Origin: Rosellinia necatrix
Lineage: Eukaryota > Ascomycota > Sordariomycetes > Xylariales > Xylariaceae
Direction of reading: 5' to 3'
DNA: 64,000 nt
Assembly (NCBI GenBank): GCA_021209875.1
Contig: JAGYVD010000009.1
Coordinates: 1,612,001-1,676,000 of the forward strand
The position numbers and the translations under genes were made by a program. The notes under the pieces are model-generated. The model did no database searches. It was not told the origin of the DNA and saw nothing but the letters and a program-made list of their open reading frames with translations. Below are positions 47,346-59,912 of the stretch, one piece after another. The first letter of the stretch is position 1. Each line of letters opens with the position of its first letter.

Positions 47346-48828
47346 GGTAGTTAGGTTAGTTACTGGGTAATACATACATAGTTACTTGTTACTGGAACAC
47401 GTACCTGCTTCTATAGGTGCTAATCCGCCCCCCGTAAGGTACGAGGTGATATCCTGCACCTCCCGTCTCCTGCTTCAAATTTCATATTTGATCATCGAAA
47501 CCACGCGGAAGCAAGACATGCGTGTTCTTCACCATTCCCCCATTATCTCCATTCTCCTCATCCCCCCATCGTACCATCCCAGCGCCCATCGACACTCTCC
47601 ACCGTCCGTCCCCACAACCCGGGACAAGAGGCAGAGAAACCGACAGCAGAGTGCAGCACCTGCTGATGTACACTGACCCAGGTAGATATTTCAACATAAC
47701 GCATAACTAGCTGAAGATATCTACCGAGCAGTCGGCTCCCTGATTTCTCTCCTCGTCTCGATGACTACCTGGTCTAACGGCCCTGAATGTTAGTTTGACA
47801 TTTAGTTCGACTCCAACTCCGAGACAGATATATGTGTGTATGTATTATATATATAATTATATATATATATGCCTTCACCTTCTTTTCACCGACGACGTTA
47901 GATACTACTTGTCGGCCGTGTCCGGTTCTATCAACACCCACTCTTCGCGCGTCGTTTATCTGGCCAGGGTAACTACTGTTTCCACCGTGCCAGTAGTTAT
48001 CTCATCGCTGGCTCCTTGTCGATCGATGTGAAGACCGACGGCACTAACTACCGCAACGCGCGCCGCACGTCGTCTCTTTTTTATTTTCGCCTAGCCGGGG
48101 GGTGGACAACTTGCACTAGCCCAAGCTGCCTAGCATCCGCTGGATCTGGAATAGTAATACAATCGGCCTGCAGATTACTAGTTACAGAACGGGACGGGCT
48201 GAGCAGTGTCATATCGCTCATTCCCGAGCCGGCACCTCCTTGGACACCGTCCCACGCGTTTTCAAAAATTACCGAACGAGGAAAGGAAGAAAGAAAGAGA
48301 CAAAAAAGAAAAGGAAGGAGCAATAGGGTAAAAGTGGACAGGCATACCTACAAATACTGATCGTCGCCAAGCGCCACTTAATAATCATATACCCTCTATT
48401 TACTACTACCTACCTGCCTACTTACGACGATACCAGCCACGAGTCACAAAGTGTACCGTCATTTCGATACCTTGACCAGTGACATTTATATTTGCCCTGG
48501 TCTCCGCAGGTAATACTCCAGCATCTTATTAATAGATCGGGAATGGGTGCTCGACGAACCAACCTTAGTCAGACTACCAGCTGATGCTCTATCGTCCCAC
48601 TGGGGCATAAACGCTTTCGGTCTCCCTGTCCGTCTGCCTGCCGGGACTTCGCGGCACTTCGCCCTCTCCCTCTCCTACGGCAACCTTAATCCATCCCGAA
48701 CCGTTGTGGTGGAAACAATTCCATCCCTGGCGCGGCTCCCCATATCCAAGTAACTTACTACCTATCTATCTGCTTCACCTGTCCACCTGCCAATTAGTCG
48801 TCCTGCTGGGCAACGCCAGACGAGACGA

Positions 48829-51800
48829 ATGGCCCTCTACCCGGGCCCCCGGCCGCAATCCATGAGTATGTCGCCGGACTACGAGGACGCACCCTCCCCA
48901 AATGCTGCCTCGTCGACCATGTCTATGTCGCCTTCGATGTCTGGTACCCCGGCTGCTAACACCGGACCGACGCCGCAACCCGTAAAGCGCCGCGCCCCGA
49001 TTGCCTGCCGAAGGTATGGAACCCAATACCGAATCTACCGCTGGTGGACCGAACCCTCAAGCCATTATTAGATAGTTTCATTCATTGACCACCCATCATA
49101 GATGTCGCCGGCTTCGGAGCAAATGTTTACACGATAAGGCTCCTCCCTGCAAGGCGTGCAAAGAGGCCGGCGTGCCAGAGGAATGGTAATTATTTCCATC
49201 CACGCTTAACCTTGGTTGGATATACGGCCCGTTCGGTGAGACTGATAATATGGACATAGTGCGTTTCCGAGCCGAGGGGATTTAGATCAGGATCGAGCCT
49301 TCCGTCATCCTCGGCAGCGAGCTGATAAAAAACACAAGCTCGATCTCGTGAAGGTCAAGCGGGAGCCAACCGTAACGTCGAACTTAGGCCTCGACGCATT
49401 TTCCAACTATCGGCCACCAAAGTTGGCAAATGAATGGGATCTGTTGCCCGAAATGGAGGTAATAGTTGACGGAATTAATACCTTCATTCGCCACTTTTAC
49501 CAAATCGGCTTTATCCCCAAGAAGATGTTCATTGCTGGCTTGAGAGAAAATTCGGAGTCCGTTAGTGTCTTCCTACTGCTCAGTATACTCTGCATCAGCG
49601 CTAGGTTCAACAAATATTTCATCAGATCATACGGCGATGGACTGAAAGCCGCAGATGAGTTCATGCAAAAGGCGCAAAGACTCGCCATAAACGAAATTTA
49701 CCTAGAACCTACCCTGGAAAGGTGTCAGGCATTCTATTTGTTGAGCATTGCTGAACAAGGATCGGGTAAATCGAACACGAGCTACGTGAGTTCCGCTCTT
49801 CCATATTCTCAAGGTGTCTACTAATATCATGAAAAGATAAGCGCAGGTATAGCATTTAGAATGGCGGCCCTTATGCGGCTCCATCGCGAAGAGGCCTATA
49901 GTCCTATTACAAGCAAATCGCATATCGTACAAAGGATACGAGCGGAGGCAGCAAGACGCACATTTGTGAGTGAACCCGTAATACTAGGCTCCCGTGGGTT
50001 GCCACGCCACCGAATGCTGAGATTACTAACCGTCTACTCCACGACAATAGTGGATGCTACACAGTAAGTAAAACATATCATACCTCGCTTAAAAGACCTT
50101 CTCCCATCTAACCGGGAACAACTAGGCCAAGACAATCTACATTCTGGGCCATACAAGCCCGTGTCCCTGGGACCTAGTGATATCACGGCACTGCTGCCTT
50201 GTAACGAACCAGATTTCGAAGCTGGTAGAATACCAGAAAAGCGTGCTGCTCTCGAAGGGACGCCCCCCGCTATAGCTGACCCCAGTCTCTGCTCTCTGCG
50301 GCCACGGCCTTTACTCGCTTCCCTCATGCAAGTGCATAACTTCTGGGGTATAATTGCGCGTCGAATACTCTACAACGAGAAAGACTGGCGACCACAAGAC
50401 GAAGATAGTGAGTTTGCAAAGTTGAATCGCCGACTGAGAGATTGGGAAAGAGACTTGCCTCCTGAACATGCTTTTGGAAGGATATTACTTGGCGGTTACA
50501 GGCACTATGAGGAAGACTTGGTAGGTTGCACGAGTACACGAAAAATCCCTGTGCTTGTTGACTTACTCGACTCTAGGCCTATCTAAGTTTAACGGGCTGT
50601 CTACGCCTCTGCCATATTGTCTTACGCAAGGTATACCTGAGCGAGTGAGTTTTCGTACTAATTAGAACGCGCACTATTCGGCACTAATGTATTTGCTAGG
50701 ATGATACGTCATTCTCAAGGAGATCCCTCTAATCCAGAGGTTAAATTCTACCAGAACATGTCCAACGATCTTTTCTGTAACGTTCGGGTACTATACGAGC
50801 AAATCGATGCACATTTTGAGGATGGCACACCCATTGAGAGTCTAGGCTCCCAGATGGCCGTAAGCAACATTCAGCAGCAGTCACCGCCTTCGCTTTTTGA
50901 CTAACCATACCTCCCAGGCTTTTATCATATATAGTTGTGGCTTATTAGCTGCGTATTTGGTCAAATTCCCCCAACGTGAGCACTTCTACCGCTGTGAATA
51001 TAGTCCAATGGCGCTAATAAATTTCGAATAGTGGATGTCCAGCATGTAGGAAATGACCTCCAGGCAGCGCAAGCTGAAGGCCGTATGATCTATGCACGAA
51101 GCCTTGGCATTCTAAGGGCCTACTCGCATACATGGCCGCTTGCAACCGCTTGGGCCAATGGGCTAGAAAAGTGGTTCAAAGACCAGAATTCGAAGAAGAT
51201 TTCTTTTCAGTCAGGCACGATGACTGACGGTGTAAGTAGCTATCGCCCAACGAGATAGATTAACAACCTCGACGCGTTAGCTGACTCCATATTTCAACTA
51301 GATCGAAGAGCCTCAACCGTATGCCCTCGGCGCCGTACACCCACGTATTAATCCTCCCGGCTTCCGTGGCACACCCTCAATCAAAAAGTTCCACACATCC
51401 CGCTCTACAACACCGCCAACGGCTAGCAGTCAGCGTAAAGCGGCTGATATGGGAGCTGCAGGCGAGCCTCCACTCCTTGCTCCATTACAGGAGACACAAA
51501 GCACCTACGGCGAGCCCGTGTGCCTCCCCCCTCTCTCACAGACGCAATACGTCACATCGCCTTTGCAGTCTAACATGTCACAACCATCATCGTACGCCCC
51601 CCCTCCCGCACCACAAGTCGCCCTCGCGCAAGCACATCAGCCTCAGCCTCAACCTCAGCAGCACCCGCCGCAACAGCAACAACAATCAATGAGTCATTCG
51701 CATACCCATCTACACGTGCAGCCGCAACCGCAACCACCGTCCCAACCCACGTCCCAACAATCCTACGCAACCCAGCCATATGGGCAGAGTACCGGCCTTG

Positions 51801-52018
51801 ACATGCTGATCCAGGCATCGACCTCCACACACCCACCAGCCGCACCGCCAATAGACGCATATACGGCTGCATACTATGGCGACTATAACAATATGACGCT
51901 CAACGATGGTTTTGATTCAAACCTACAAATTATGGTCGACGGTGGCGCACGATGGACCGCCATCGACGCTACTACCGCCATCTATAGTCCGTATGGACCC
52001 ATCGGATCGGGCCCTTAA
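48829..52018 (+). CDS. Zn2Cys6 fungal-specific transcription factor, 11 exons
   Basis: Exons 48829-49013, 49102-49185, 49260-49785, 49837-49965, 50051-50063, 50126-50520, 50577-50644, 50700-50859, 50918-50975, 51032-51231 and 51302-52018 join to 844 aa with no frame error. A sequence-specific DNA-binding regulator. The binuclear zinc cluster has Cys at about residues 60, 63, 70, 78, 81 and 90 (C-x2-C-x6-C-x7-C-x2-C-x8-C), and is basic between them (RRLRSK). Introns interrupt it twice, between C60 and C63 and inside the codon of C90. The fungal-specific middle homology region follows (FLLLSILCISARFNKY, RRTFWMLHSQDNLHSG, YQNMSNDLFCNVRVLYEQID). The C-terminus is Pro/Gln/His-rich and probably activates. 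The regulated pathway is unknown. The first exon is Met/Ser-rich (MSMSP). Confidence 0.9.
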
Positions 52019-53949
52019 CGCATCTCTAGTATAATTCCGAGAGGTATTAGTTTTCCCCTTCCGGACGACTCCTAGTTGGGATTTCTCTTTCTTTTCAACG
52101 CGAAACGATCTACACTGCCCACTGAGGGAAATGGAAAGGACTTAAAAACGGGACAAAAATACGGCGGGGAAGGGAAACGGGAAACCAGGATAAGTGTATA
52201 TTATCGAATTCAGGATTGCAATGCTAAAGGCGCATCCACCACATATTGGAGTACCAAGACCTGATAGGAGAGTCAGACAATTTGGATGGTTTTGTTGATG
52301 TTTTCTATGGATTGTATATACACCAGCGTAGATATATTTTCATAGAGGCTCGATACAGTACACATATCCTCACGGACCATATATTTCCCTACACAAACAG
52401 CTTTCGGAACTTCCGGCACCTATTGGATTCATCCATCTTCAAAGAGTGACTGAGAGATATGGGAAGGGAAAATATTATAATGTATGCTGCAGCAGTTCGA
52501 GGGACAAGTGTAGTCGTAAAATCGACGGTTTTTGCATCTGTCAGTCATTAAGTTTTTTCTATCTCCTTACTCCCAATTACCTACTTTTCTTGCTCGGGAT
52601 CCGCTCATTGGCTAGCCTGCCTAGTAAAACTGGCCTCGTCTCGGATTGCCGGACGGTGCCCCTCCTTCGTTCTGACACTCGGAAGGAGAAATGGGAGGCG
52701 GGGTTTGAAGGCGTAGCTAGCATCTTGGCCGTGAATACCCGCTCTTCTTTTCAAAAGAACATTGAATAGCTGTATAGGGATTCGTGTTCCCTCTTTCCCC
52801 GATTAAGTTAGGCTCAGTGAATCGATCGTACGCTATGTGATCTTGTGGTAGTCAAAAGTAAAATACGGCATTTTTATACACGTATCCTTGCTTAGCATTG
52901 TAACTTTTAGTCACACACACGTGTGGAGATTTAGGCATCATGCGGTCGAGGAGATAGAGGGGGGGGGGAGAGAACAAGGTAAACAAGTGACTTGCGTATT
53001 GCCTAGATCAAGATAGATCGTCGTGGACAATATACTGCTTGGCATTATATTACTATGCTGTTAGGATAGAAAATAGATAATCCGGTAAAAAAGCGTGGCT
53101 CACATTCATCGAACAACAAGTTATTTAATATTGTAGTTCTTGGGCTCATTGATGATAAGGAGCAGACTGAGCCTACGTTTGATTTCAGCACTAGTCTACA
53201 GATGCACCATCTCCTGTCTTAGACGAGGCGACTCGGTACCGCAACATTCAAGGTCAAGTTGGTCAAATATTCCTTGACAAAATTGATCCAGGGGCTCGCC
53301 CCGTTCCGTAAGACCATGTGCGGGGGGTGGAAACCTTTGTTGATTCACCCCTGCCATCTGATATCCCCAATCTCCATATATGCTCTGGGTTCAAGCAACC
53401 ACTGTCGTCATATTGGGGCATCCGTTCACTTGAACAGATTGTCAGCCACATGCGGCGTACGCGTAGCAGGGCTAACCCTTTCTTCCGTGCCGCAGGCCGT
53501 TTTAGAACTCCTCCGATATTCCTCTTCCTCTTTTACATGACTTCGTGGCCCCCATCGAGGTGACGGGGGCGTACAGTAATCTACTCTCTAAAGGCATATC
53601 TCCGAGTCGTTTCTGCTCTCAAACCCGGATTGAAACTCAGCAAATGGATACATAGGTGATGTGGGGGCGGGACGTGTGTAGGGTTTAGGGTTGTGTGATA
53701 TCGGGGGGGTATTGGATTACTAAGGTAGTGAAGGGGCATCTATATACACATGTCTCGTTCAAGGGCAGTGACGGGCGGGGAGAGGGTGCTGGGTCGGGGA
53801 AGGGGATGGGTGATATTGCTAGGTTTTCTTCCAGCTTCGGCGTGTGTAGGCCTAGACTATCACAGCCTAGTGGATGTGAAGAGCTGCGCGGTGTGATGTC
53901 AAGTCGAGCGGTTCGAGGGACGATTTCAACCTTTAGGCTAGGGGTACTT
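52019..53949. other. intergenic, convergent 3' ends
   Basis: About 1.9 kb between the 3' ends of the regulator and importin beta. No gene is supported. A short polyG-like tract lies at 52961-52971. Nothing else stands out. Confidence 0.6.
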
Positions 53950-56900
53950 TCATGTCTGCTGCATGACGGACGTAGTACCACCGAGCTGGCGCTTAACCTG
54001 TTCACGAGCCCACCGCGCAGTCTCGACTGTCCGCGGTTGGAACTCACGGTTGCTCCGGGTCTCTTTGATCATAACACTAAGCCAGTCTTGCCGGAACGCG
54101 TCTGCGAGCTCTCCGTTGGGATAGGCATCGGCTAAATCACTATATTTTTCGTTAGCACGTTTGGCTGCGAGTGATGGGACCAAGATTGCATACCCAATAA
54201 CGCCCATCGCGGAGCGCATTAACGACTCAGTCCTGTTCATATCCTGGGCGATGATATTGAGCAGCTGGAAGATGGACTGTACGTAGGGCTGGAGAGCTTG
54301 TGCTATTACTTGGTTAGCGAGAGAGAAAAAACATCATGGTCGGTACTGGGCTCCTTACTCTTGCCACTGATCTTCATAGCACCAATTATACCGCCCCAAG
54401 CGTCCATTATTCCCTCTCGCAACGAGATAACATAGTCGTACATCTCGTAAGAGCCATCAGGCGAAGCGGTGACTGCAGCAGCTTGCTGCAGAACCTGTGC
54501 GACAACTGATAGGTAGGCCTCGAAGTGACCGCTAATTGCGCTGGCGACGTCGCCGAAGCACTGCAGAATGGCGGGCTTGAATTGGTTGGAGAGCGCGGCG
54601 CTCTGCTGGGAACGTTAGTAATCTTGTCGCGATGAGGCTATGGCATGAGGGGTAAGGGCCGGAACATAAAAACAAACATACCCTAAGGTTATTAAGTAGG
54701 TAGTTCATGAAATTGTCGCAGTATGGTTGGCTGCGTTCACCCATTGACCGTGTGATATCGCTAACCAAGCCAATTGCCATGGAGCAGACACTCGGCTCTT
54801 CTTGGTTGGCTAGAGCATTGTAAAGGAAGGGAGAAAATGCGTCCATGTACTTGATGAAGTCCTCTTCCATGGCATTTGCTAGACCACTAATCGTAGCAAA
54901 AATGGCCTCGGGGACACTAGATTTGGGCCCAACGCTGTTCAGAATCTGTAGGGCGATTTGCATGATTCTGTCGCCCTGTGGCGTGATTTCTCTCTCAAGC
55001 CGCTGGATAATAGCTTGGAGGACCGTGCTGAGACTAGTCTGCATCTCCTCCAGAGCAATCTTGTCTTCGATACTCACAACTTGAGTTTGCAGCGGGACCG
55101 TCTCTTCAAGGCGCTTGATTATTACGTCTGAAAGCTGGGCAATAGCCTGAAAGCTATCCGTTGCGGCGTGTTGAACAAAGGTACTGAGCACTTCGTATGA
55201 TGTAGTCCGAACGGTTGTCTCAGCGGCGGCTTGTGATGTGACCTCAAGGAGAATTTGTACGCTCTGGTTAAAATGAGGCGTAATCGGGTTTGAAGTCGCT
55301 TCAAGATCACCCGTGAACCGCTCTGCCAAATTCATGAGTGCCCAGCAGCAAGAAGAGGCCATCTTTGAATCATGGATGCCGGCAAACAAAGATCGAATGA
55401 GAGGATCCAAATGAGTATTGGGGTCAATGGCCTCCGAGCAGGCATCGGTGATTCGGCCGAGCGCATACGCTGTCGAATCCTTGACAAATACAGAGCTGTC
55501 TTCCATCATACTAATCAGGATAGGCAAGGCCTGCTTCACAATAGGCTCCAATGTCTTCTCTTCGGGTCCATTCATAATAGCACCGAAGGCAGCCACGGCA
55601 GCCTCGCGGTAGTGCCAGTCATCGGAGCGTAGGTGCTGCTCGACAAATTGCAGAACTGGCGGAACAATGTTAGAGCCAACAGCCTGGGCATAGAGCTGAA
55701 GGCATTGATACGCGGCGCGAGCTAGGTTATATTCATCGTCGGCCGCATCCTCGTCCTGCTTCGTAAGAAGTGTTAGCAGCTGCGGGACGACTTCTCCCGT
55801 GGCCACACGCGCGAAGTTGTAGAAGGGCCGCATCTGTTCAGTGTTATCAACCTGTATTATTTCGTCGTTAACTTGTTGTCCCAGTCAAATTAGAAGCGTT
55901 CCCGCTACGTACTTGCGAGTTGTCCTCCTCTATATTGATCTCTTCCTCGCAGACAGTGCTCCAGAACTCGACGGCGAGCTTTGCCACATCCTCGTCTTCA
56001 TTCTTCATGCCCAGAATGGTTAGGCCAAATAGCGCCTTTTCCATGTAAAAGCGCATGTTCTCGTAGTAAAGGCCCATAATACGATTAAGGCATCCGAATG
56101 CACCCTGTTGTATCCGTGAATCATCGGCTTGGGTGGCCTCGCAGACGACCTGCATGATGTAATTCCGCTCGCCTTCGTGCTTGAAGTTGTTGCCCACAAA
56201 TTCGAGAGAGTCACAAAGCGCATAAACAGCCGACAAACGAATCTCGGGGTTTGTCTCCTCCTTGCGAGCTCCCTGCACCACGGCTGTCAAGATAGCATTC
56301 GAATGGGCGACCAAGGCCGCGCGTAGCTCGACATCCTGGCTGTCGCAGATATACCCAATACATGTCAAGGAGGCTTGCTTCTGATGAGAGGCGCCATTGC
56401 TAACGTTTTGTACCAAGGTTCCCATGAGCTCTGGCCACTGATCCCTAGGAAGCTCCAGAGAGGCGATGGAAGCGATAACCTGGGCAGAGGCATTACCAGC
56501 CTGGGTATTGGTCGACGAGAGAGTTTGCAGGGCGAGGGCCTTGACCCGGTTCTTGGTCTCTTGATCCGTCTGCTGCAACCATTTGGCCTGCAATTCTTGC
56601 GCTCGCGCATACTCGCGGGCGGTGAATGAGTTCTTCAGGGCGAGGCCGGCGGCAACTCGAATCTGGGCTTCGACACTGTCATCGGCCAGAGTTTGGACGA
56701 GGGTAGCCAGGTAGAGGGGCTGAAAGGGTTATCCACGTCAGTGTTTGCGACAGTGATGTAGGTGGGACAAAGAGAGGAGGGGGGGAAGGGGGAAAGGGGA
56801 AGGGACGCACGAAGTTGGTGTCGGCGGCCTGGGAGAGCTGTAGTTCAGCACCATTTCGCGTGGTGGCATCTAGGCGCAGATAGGGACGTGGTTAGCTGGG

Positions 56901-57165
56901 TAGTCCGAACTGGGGGGGGGAGGGAAAAGAATACAATAAAATAAAATAAAAGGCACGGCACGGCACGGCAAGAAAAGAGGAAGGGAGGGGGGAAACAGGG
57001 AAAAGAGCCCGGGTGGTGTTCGCGACACGGGCGAGGCCGCCTAGCAGCGGCGGCCGTCATGTCGTGGGGCTCTCTGTCTCTATCAAGTGAAGAGAGGAAT
57101 GTGGTGTGCTCACCTGTGGACAGCGAATTGCTGAGCACCGCATTGATGTCACCGTTTTCAGCCAT
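53950..57165 (-). CDS. KAP95: importin subunit beta-1 (karyopherin beta-1)
   Basis: Six exons: 57165-57114, 56869-56811, 56719-55913, 55851-54682, 54605-54359 and 54302-53950, giving 895 aa. It imports cargo bound to importin alpha through the nuclear pore, and releases it on RanGTP binding. It is a HEAT-repeat solenoid. Joins are in frame: ST|DATTRNGAELQL, TNF|PLYLATLVQTLAD, EDNSQ|VDNTEQMRPFYN, NNLR|QSAALSNQFKPA and GK|TQALQPYVQ. Conserved signatures include AAGLALKNSFTARE, TCIGYICDSQDVE, EEEINIEEDN and the acidic-helix region. The C-terminus (VPSLAAKRANEKYSD, PRTVETARWAREQVKRQL) is the usual fungal end. The first intron is 244 nt, long for this window. A (CACG)n array lies upstream of the start. 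Confidence 0.93.
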
Positions 57166-57305
57166 ATTATGTAGTCAGACGGCGTTGCCACCGAATTCGG
57201 GGGGATCCAGGCTGATGATTGCCTCGGCTGGTTGGTGGTATTTTGCCGTTGTATATCGGTCGAGAACAAGGAAAACGACGTCGGTCAGGAGGGGGGCCCG
57301 CGAAA

Positions 57306-57336
<31 letters not shown>

Positions 57337-57340
57337 TACG
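57306..57340. repeat. (GCGT)n tetranucleotide array in KAP95 5' flank
   Basis: About eight GCGT units lie about 140 bases upstream of the KAP95 start codon. On the transcribed strand of KAP95 they read CACG/ACGC. Confidence 0.85.
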
Positions 57341-58204
57341 TGGGTTTGGATTATGTTGGTCGGCCGTGGAGCGACACGAAAAATGGACGAAGGAGGGGAA
57401 GAAGGCGAAGGCAGGGACTAGCGGCCTCGGGGGTATATTGAGGGCTGGTCCAAGACACACACAGGAGAGGTTATCTGAAGCTTGCAAAGAAAGTAAGGTT
57501 AGAAGAGTGCAGAATGCAGAAAGGAGGTGGTAGAATAATGCAGAAATGCAGAAGGGCGGTTTCGTCACCTGGTGGACAGTGGGAGTTTTGGCTCTAGCTG
57601 GAAAAGGTACAGTAGCCTGTCCCGCCTGGAGGTACCTAGGTACCGGGTAGTGTAGGGCAGAGAGTGAATATTTTTGTTGACAATCACATGGGAAGCCAGA
57701 GAGAACCCCAGAGTTGCCCGCACCAGAATGGACCTGGGGGTGACGACCGAGCATTTTCTGCCAGCAGCTGCCACCTGAACACGGTGCGAGACGACGGTTC
57801 TGCTACCTAATCTAGGCAGTTATCAGGTAGTAGATAAGACGTGGATAAAATACCTACATATACATATCGTAAACAAACAAACAAGTCTTTATCTGACCGG
57901 GTTATCCAATAGACGCCGACCGACAGAGTAATAAAGATCAACCCCAAGAAAAGGTCATTCTAAAGGTATTCTCTGATGAAAACAAGAGAATTTCTTCTTT
58001 CTCTCTTTCTCTCTTCGTGTCTTTCTTCCTTTTCCCGCCTCCTTTAAGTCATCTCAGGGCTCCTTGGTTCTGTATGAGGTAGGTACATTCACCACCAAGG
58101 CGGCTTCGGTACCTTACAAGGTTCCCTACAACCAGTCAATGACTTGAAGGAGGAGCCTCTGTGCTAGGCAGATTCTGTCAAACATTTGCCACCCAGTGCA
58201 CAGG

Positions 58205-58305
58205 TACCTACCTAGTAGTAGTAATAGTAGTAGTAGTAGTAGTATTAACGTCTAATCTAGGTGGCTGACACTGCTAGTTACATTTTAGTACCTACCTAGA
58301 TAGGT
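58205..58305. repeat. dispersed repeat, copy B (GTA array + 24-bp core)
   Basis: A CTACCTAG flank and a GTA-trinucleotide array (58214-58243) precede a 24-bp core at 58244-58267, starting ATTAACGTCTAATC. It is identical to the core at 24164-24187. A CTACCTAG sequence follows about 30 bases later, as in copy A. Confidence 0.75.
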
Positions 58306-59912
58306 GCTGCATGCAGTTGACGACAGGAATGAACCACTAAGGTACCTCAGGTTCTGACCAGGTAAATGCCTATCAGGATAGGTAACTACTTGTGTACGGC
58401 CAGAGTGAGCCTACCGACCTAAGGCTGTAGTGCAGTGCACGGGCCAGTTCATCCCCCTCCCTCGCTGCTCCAGGGCACGGATCTCTATACCTACACTAGA
58501 CTGCAAGCAGCTGTTCCCGGCTGGAAAATGGGGCAAGGGAAAGTTTCAGTGCCGAAGCAAACCTTACCCATTAATCATGGTAGGTATGTATTCCCGCGTC
58601 CCCACCATCCAAGCATATATGTAATCTGGCTGATGTGAATGAGGGGTGCTATCAAGCCATGCTTGAACTATCTAAACAGTGTGAAAGGGCGCTCTGCTCC
58701 CTGCCCCCCCTGGCTCTTCCAATTCATGTATGTGTTTTGAAGCCACCAGCCTAGCGTCGAGTCATTGTTACAGAGCATACATAGATCGATTACTATGTGT
58801 ATATATATGTGCATGACGCAAGTGATGTTGTGATCCTTCCAGTGCTACTGATTTTCTGGAAGCCGCCAGCCCTATCACAGTGCTGCCTAGGGAACTGAGT
58901 ATAGCTTGTCTTGTTGGGTACTCAACAGAGACAACGTAAGTAAGTAAGAGAACGGAGGCGGATCCCCCTCCTCCACCCCCTCCCCCCCCTTCCAGAAGCA
59001 ATCAAGTAAAATTATCCAAGTACCTGCAGAGATGATTATTATACATCCCCATGGAGCCAATGTCAACCCACGAGCCCTGGTCCATTGATGATTAGATGGA
59101 CCAGGCAACGGGATGCCACGGACGTACTATTTGTGATGATGCTTCGTGCATCCCTAGCCGTCTGCTACAGCGGGTTTTCAGAATACCGGAATGCCCTAGA
59201 TGCATACGCATTGATGAAATGCTCCAATGAAGGAGCCGGGGAGTTATTGGGCTGCAGCCAGTAACGACCCCATAGTATGATTTCGTTCGGGATAGGCCGA
59301 ATTAACCTTGAGGGGAATACAGGCAGCACCAGTCAGAAACCACCGCAATAGGAGCCGAAGCCCGTAAGCGGACACTAGAATGCTGGCCTGTCCAGAGCCC
59401 ACATAACCTGCCTGCATCGGTACCACGAAGACCGAATCTGACGCTTCTGCTCGGGCGGTTGGGATATTGGCGTGTGAACCGTCCGATGGGAGTTACTTAC
59501 AAGCGGGGGGATCTCCTCAGATCTCTTATGGCACCCTTTCGCCATTCATGCAAGACCCCTCCACGAAAATCTTACGCCATTTACTTAGCACAGAAGAGGG
59601 GATAAAAGAAAGAAAGATAATTTGGGGGTGAATGTTTCGTGATCTCGTGGCTAAGCATCTGATTGGGGATACTTCAAATCACCATCTGGTTGTGCTAAAA
59701 GATCCGGGATTTACATTATGTGCTGTCTAAGCTACAGTACCTATCAAGTCCGTACTAACAGCGGGTAATCCTTTTTTTTTTTTTTTTCCCAGTTAACGCC
59801 TTAGCCCTCATCAAACCCCCGTGAACCGTGAAAATGCATCAAAGAATTGCGCAGTGTACTACAACAAGCTGGCTAAGGTATCATATCGAAAAGTCGCGGT
59901 CGTTACGCGCGC

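Larger units (their letters stand above)
43574..48828. other. 5.2-kb intergenic region
   Basis: No supported gene. It contains a GGTA array at 45421-45447, a CACCCT array at 45552-45632, a cluster of TACC/GGTA blocks at 47036-47345 and a TA-rich tract at 47841-47868. A telomere-like TTAGGGTTAG word at about 44858 is a single copy and not telomeric. The long right flank probably contains the promoter and long leader of the Zn2Cys6 regulator. Confidence 0.55.
57166..59912. other. intergenic between KAP95 and ferric reductase 2
   Basis: No supported gene in 2.7 kb. It contains a GCGT array (57306-57340), the second copy of the dispersed repeat (58205-58305), a polyT run at 59770-59787, and AT-rich stretches. 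Confidence 0.55.
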
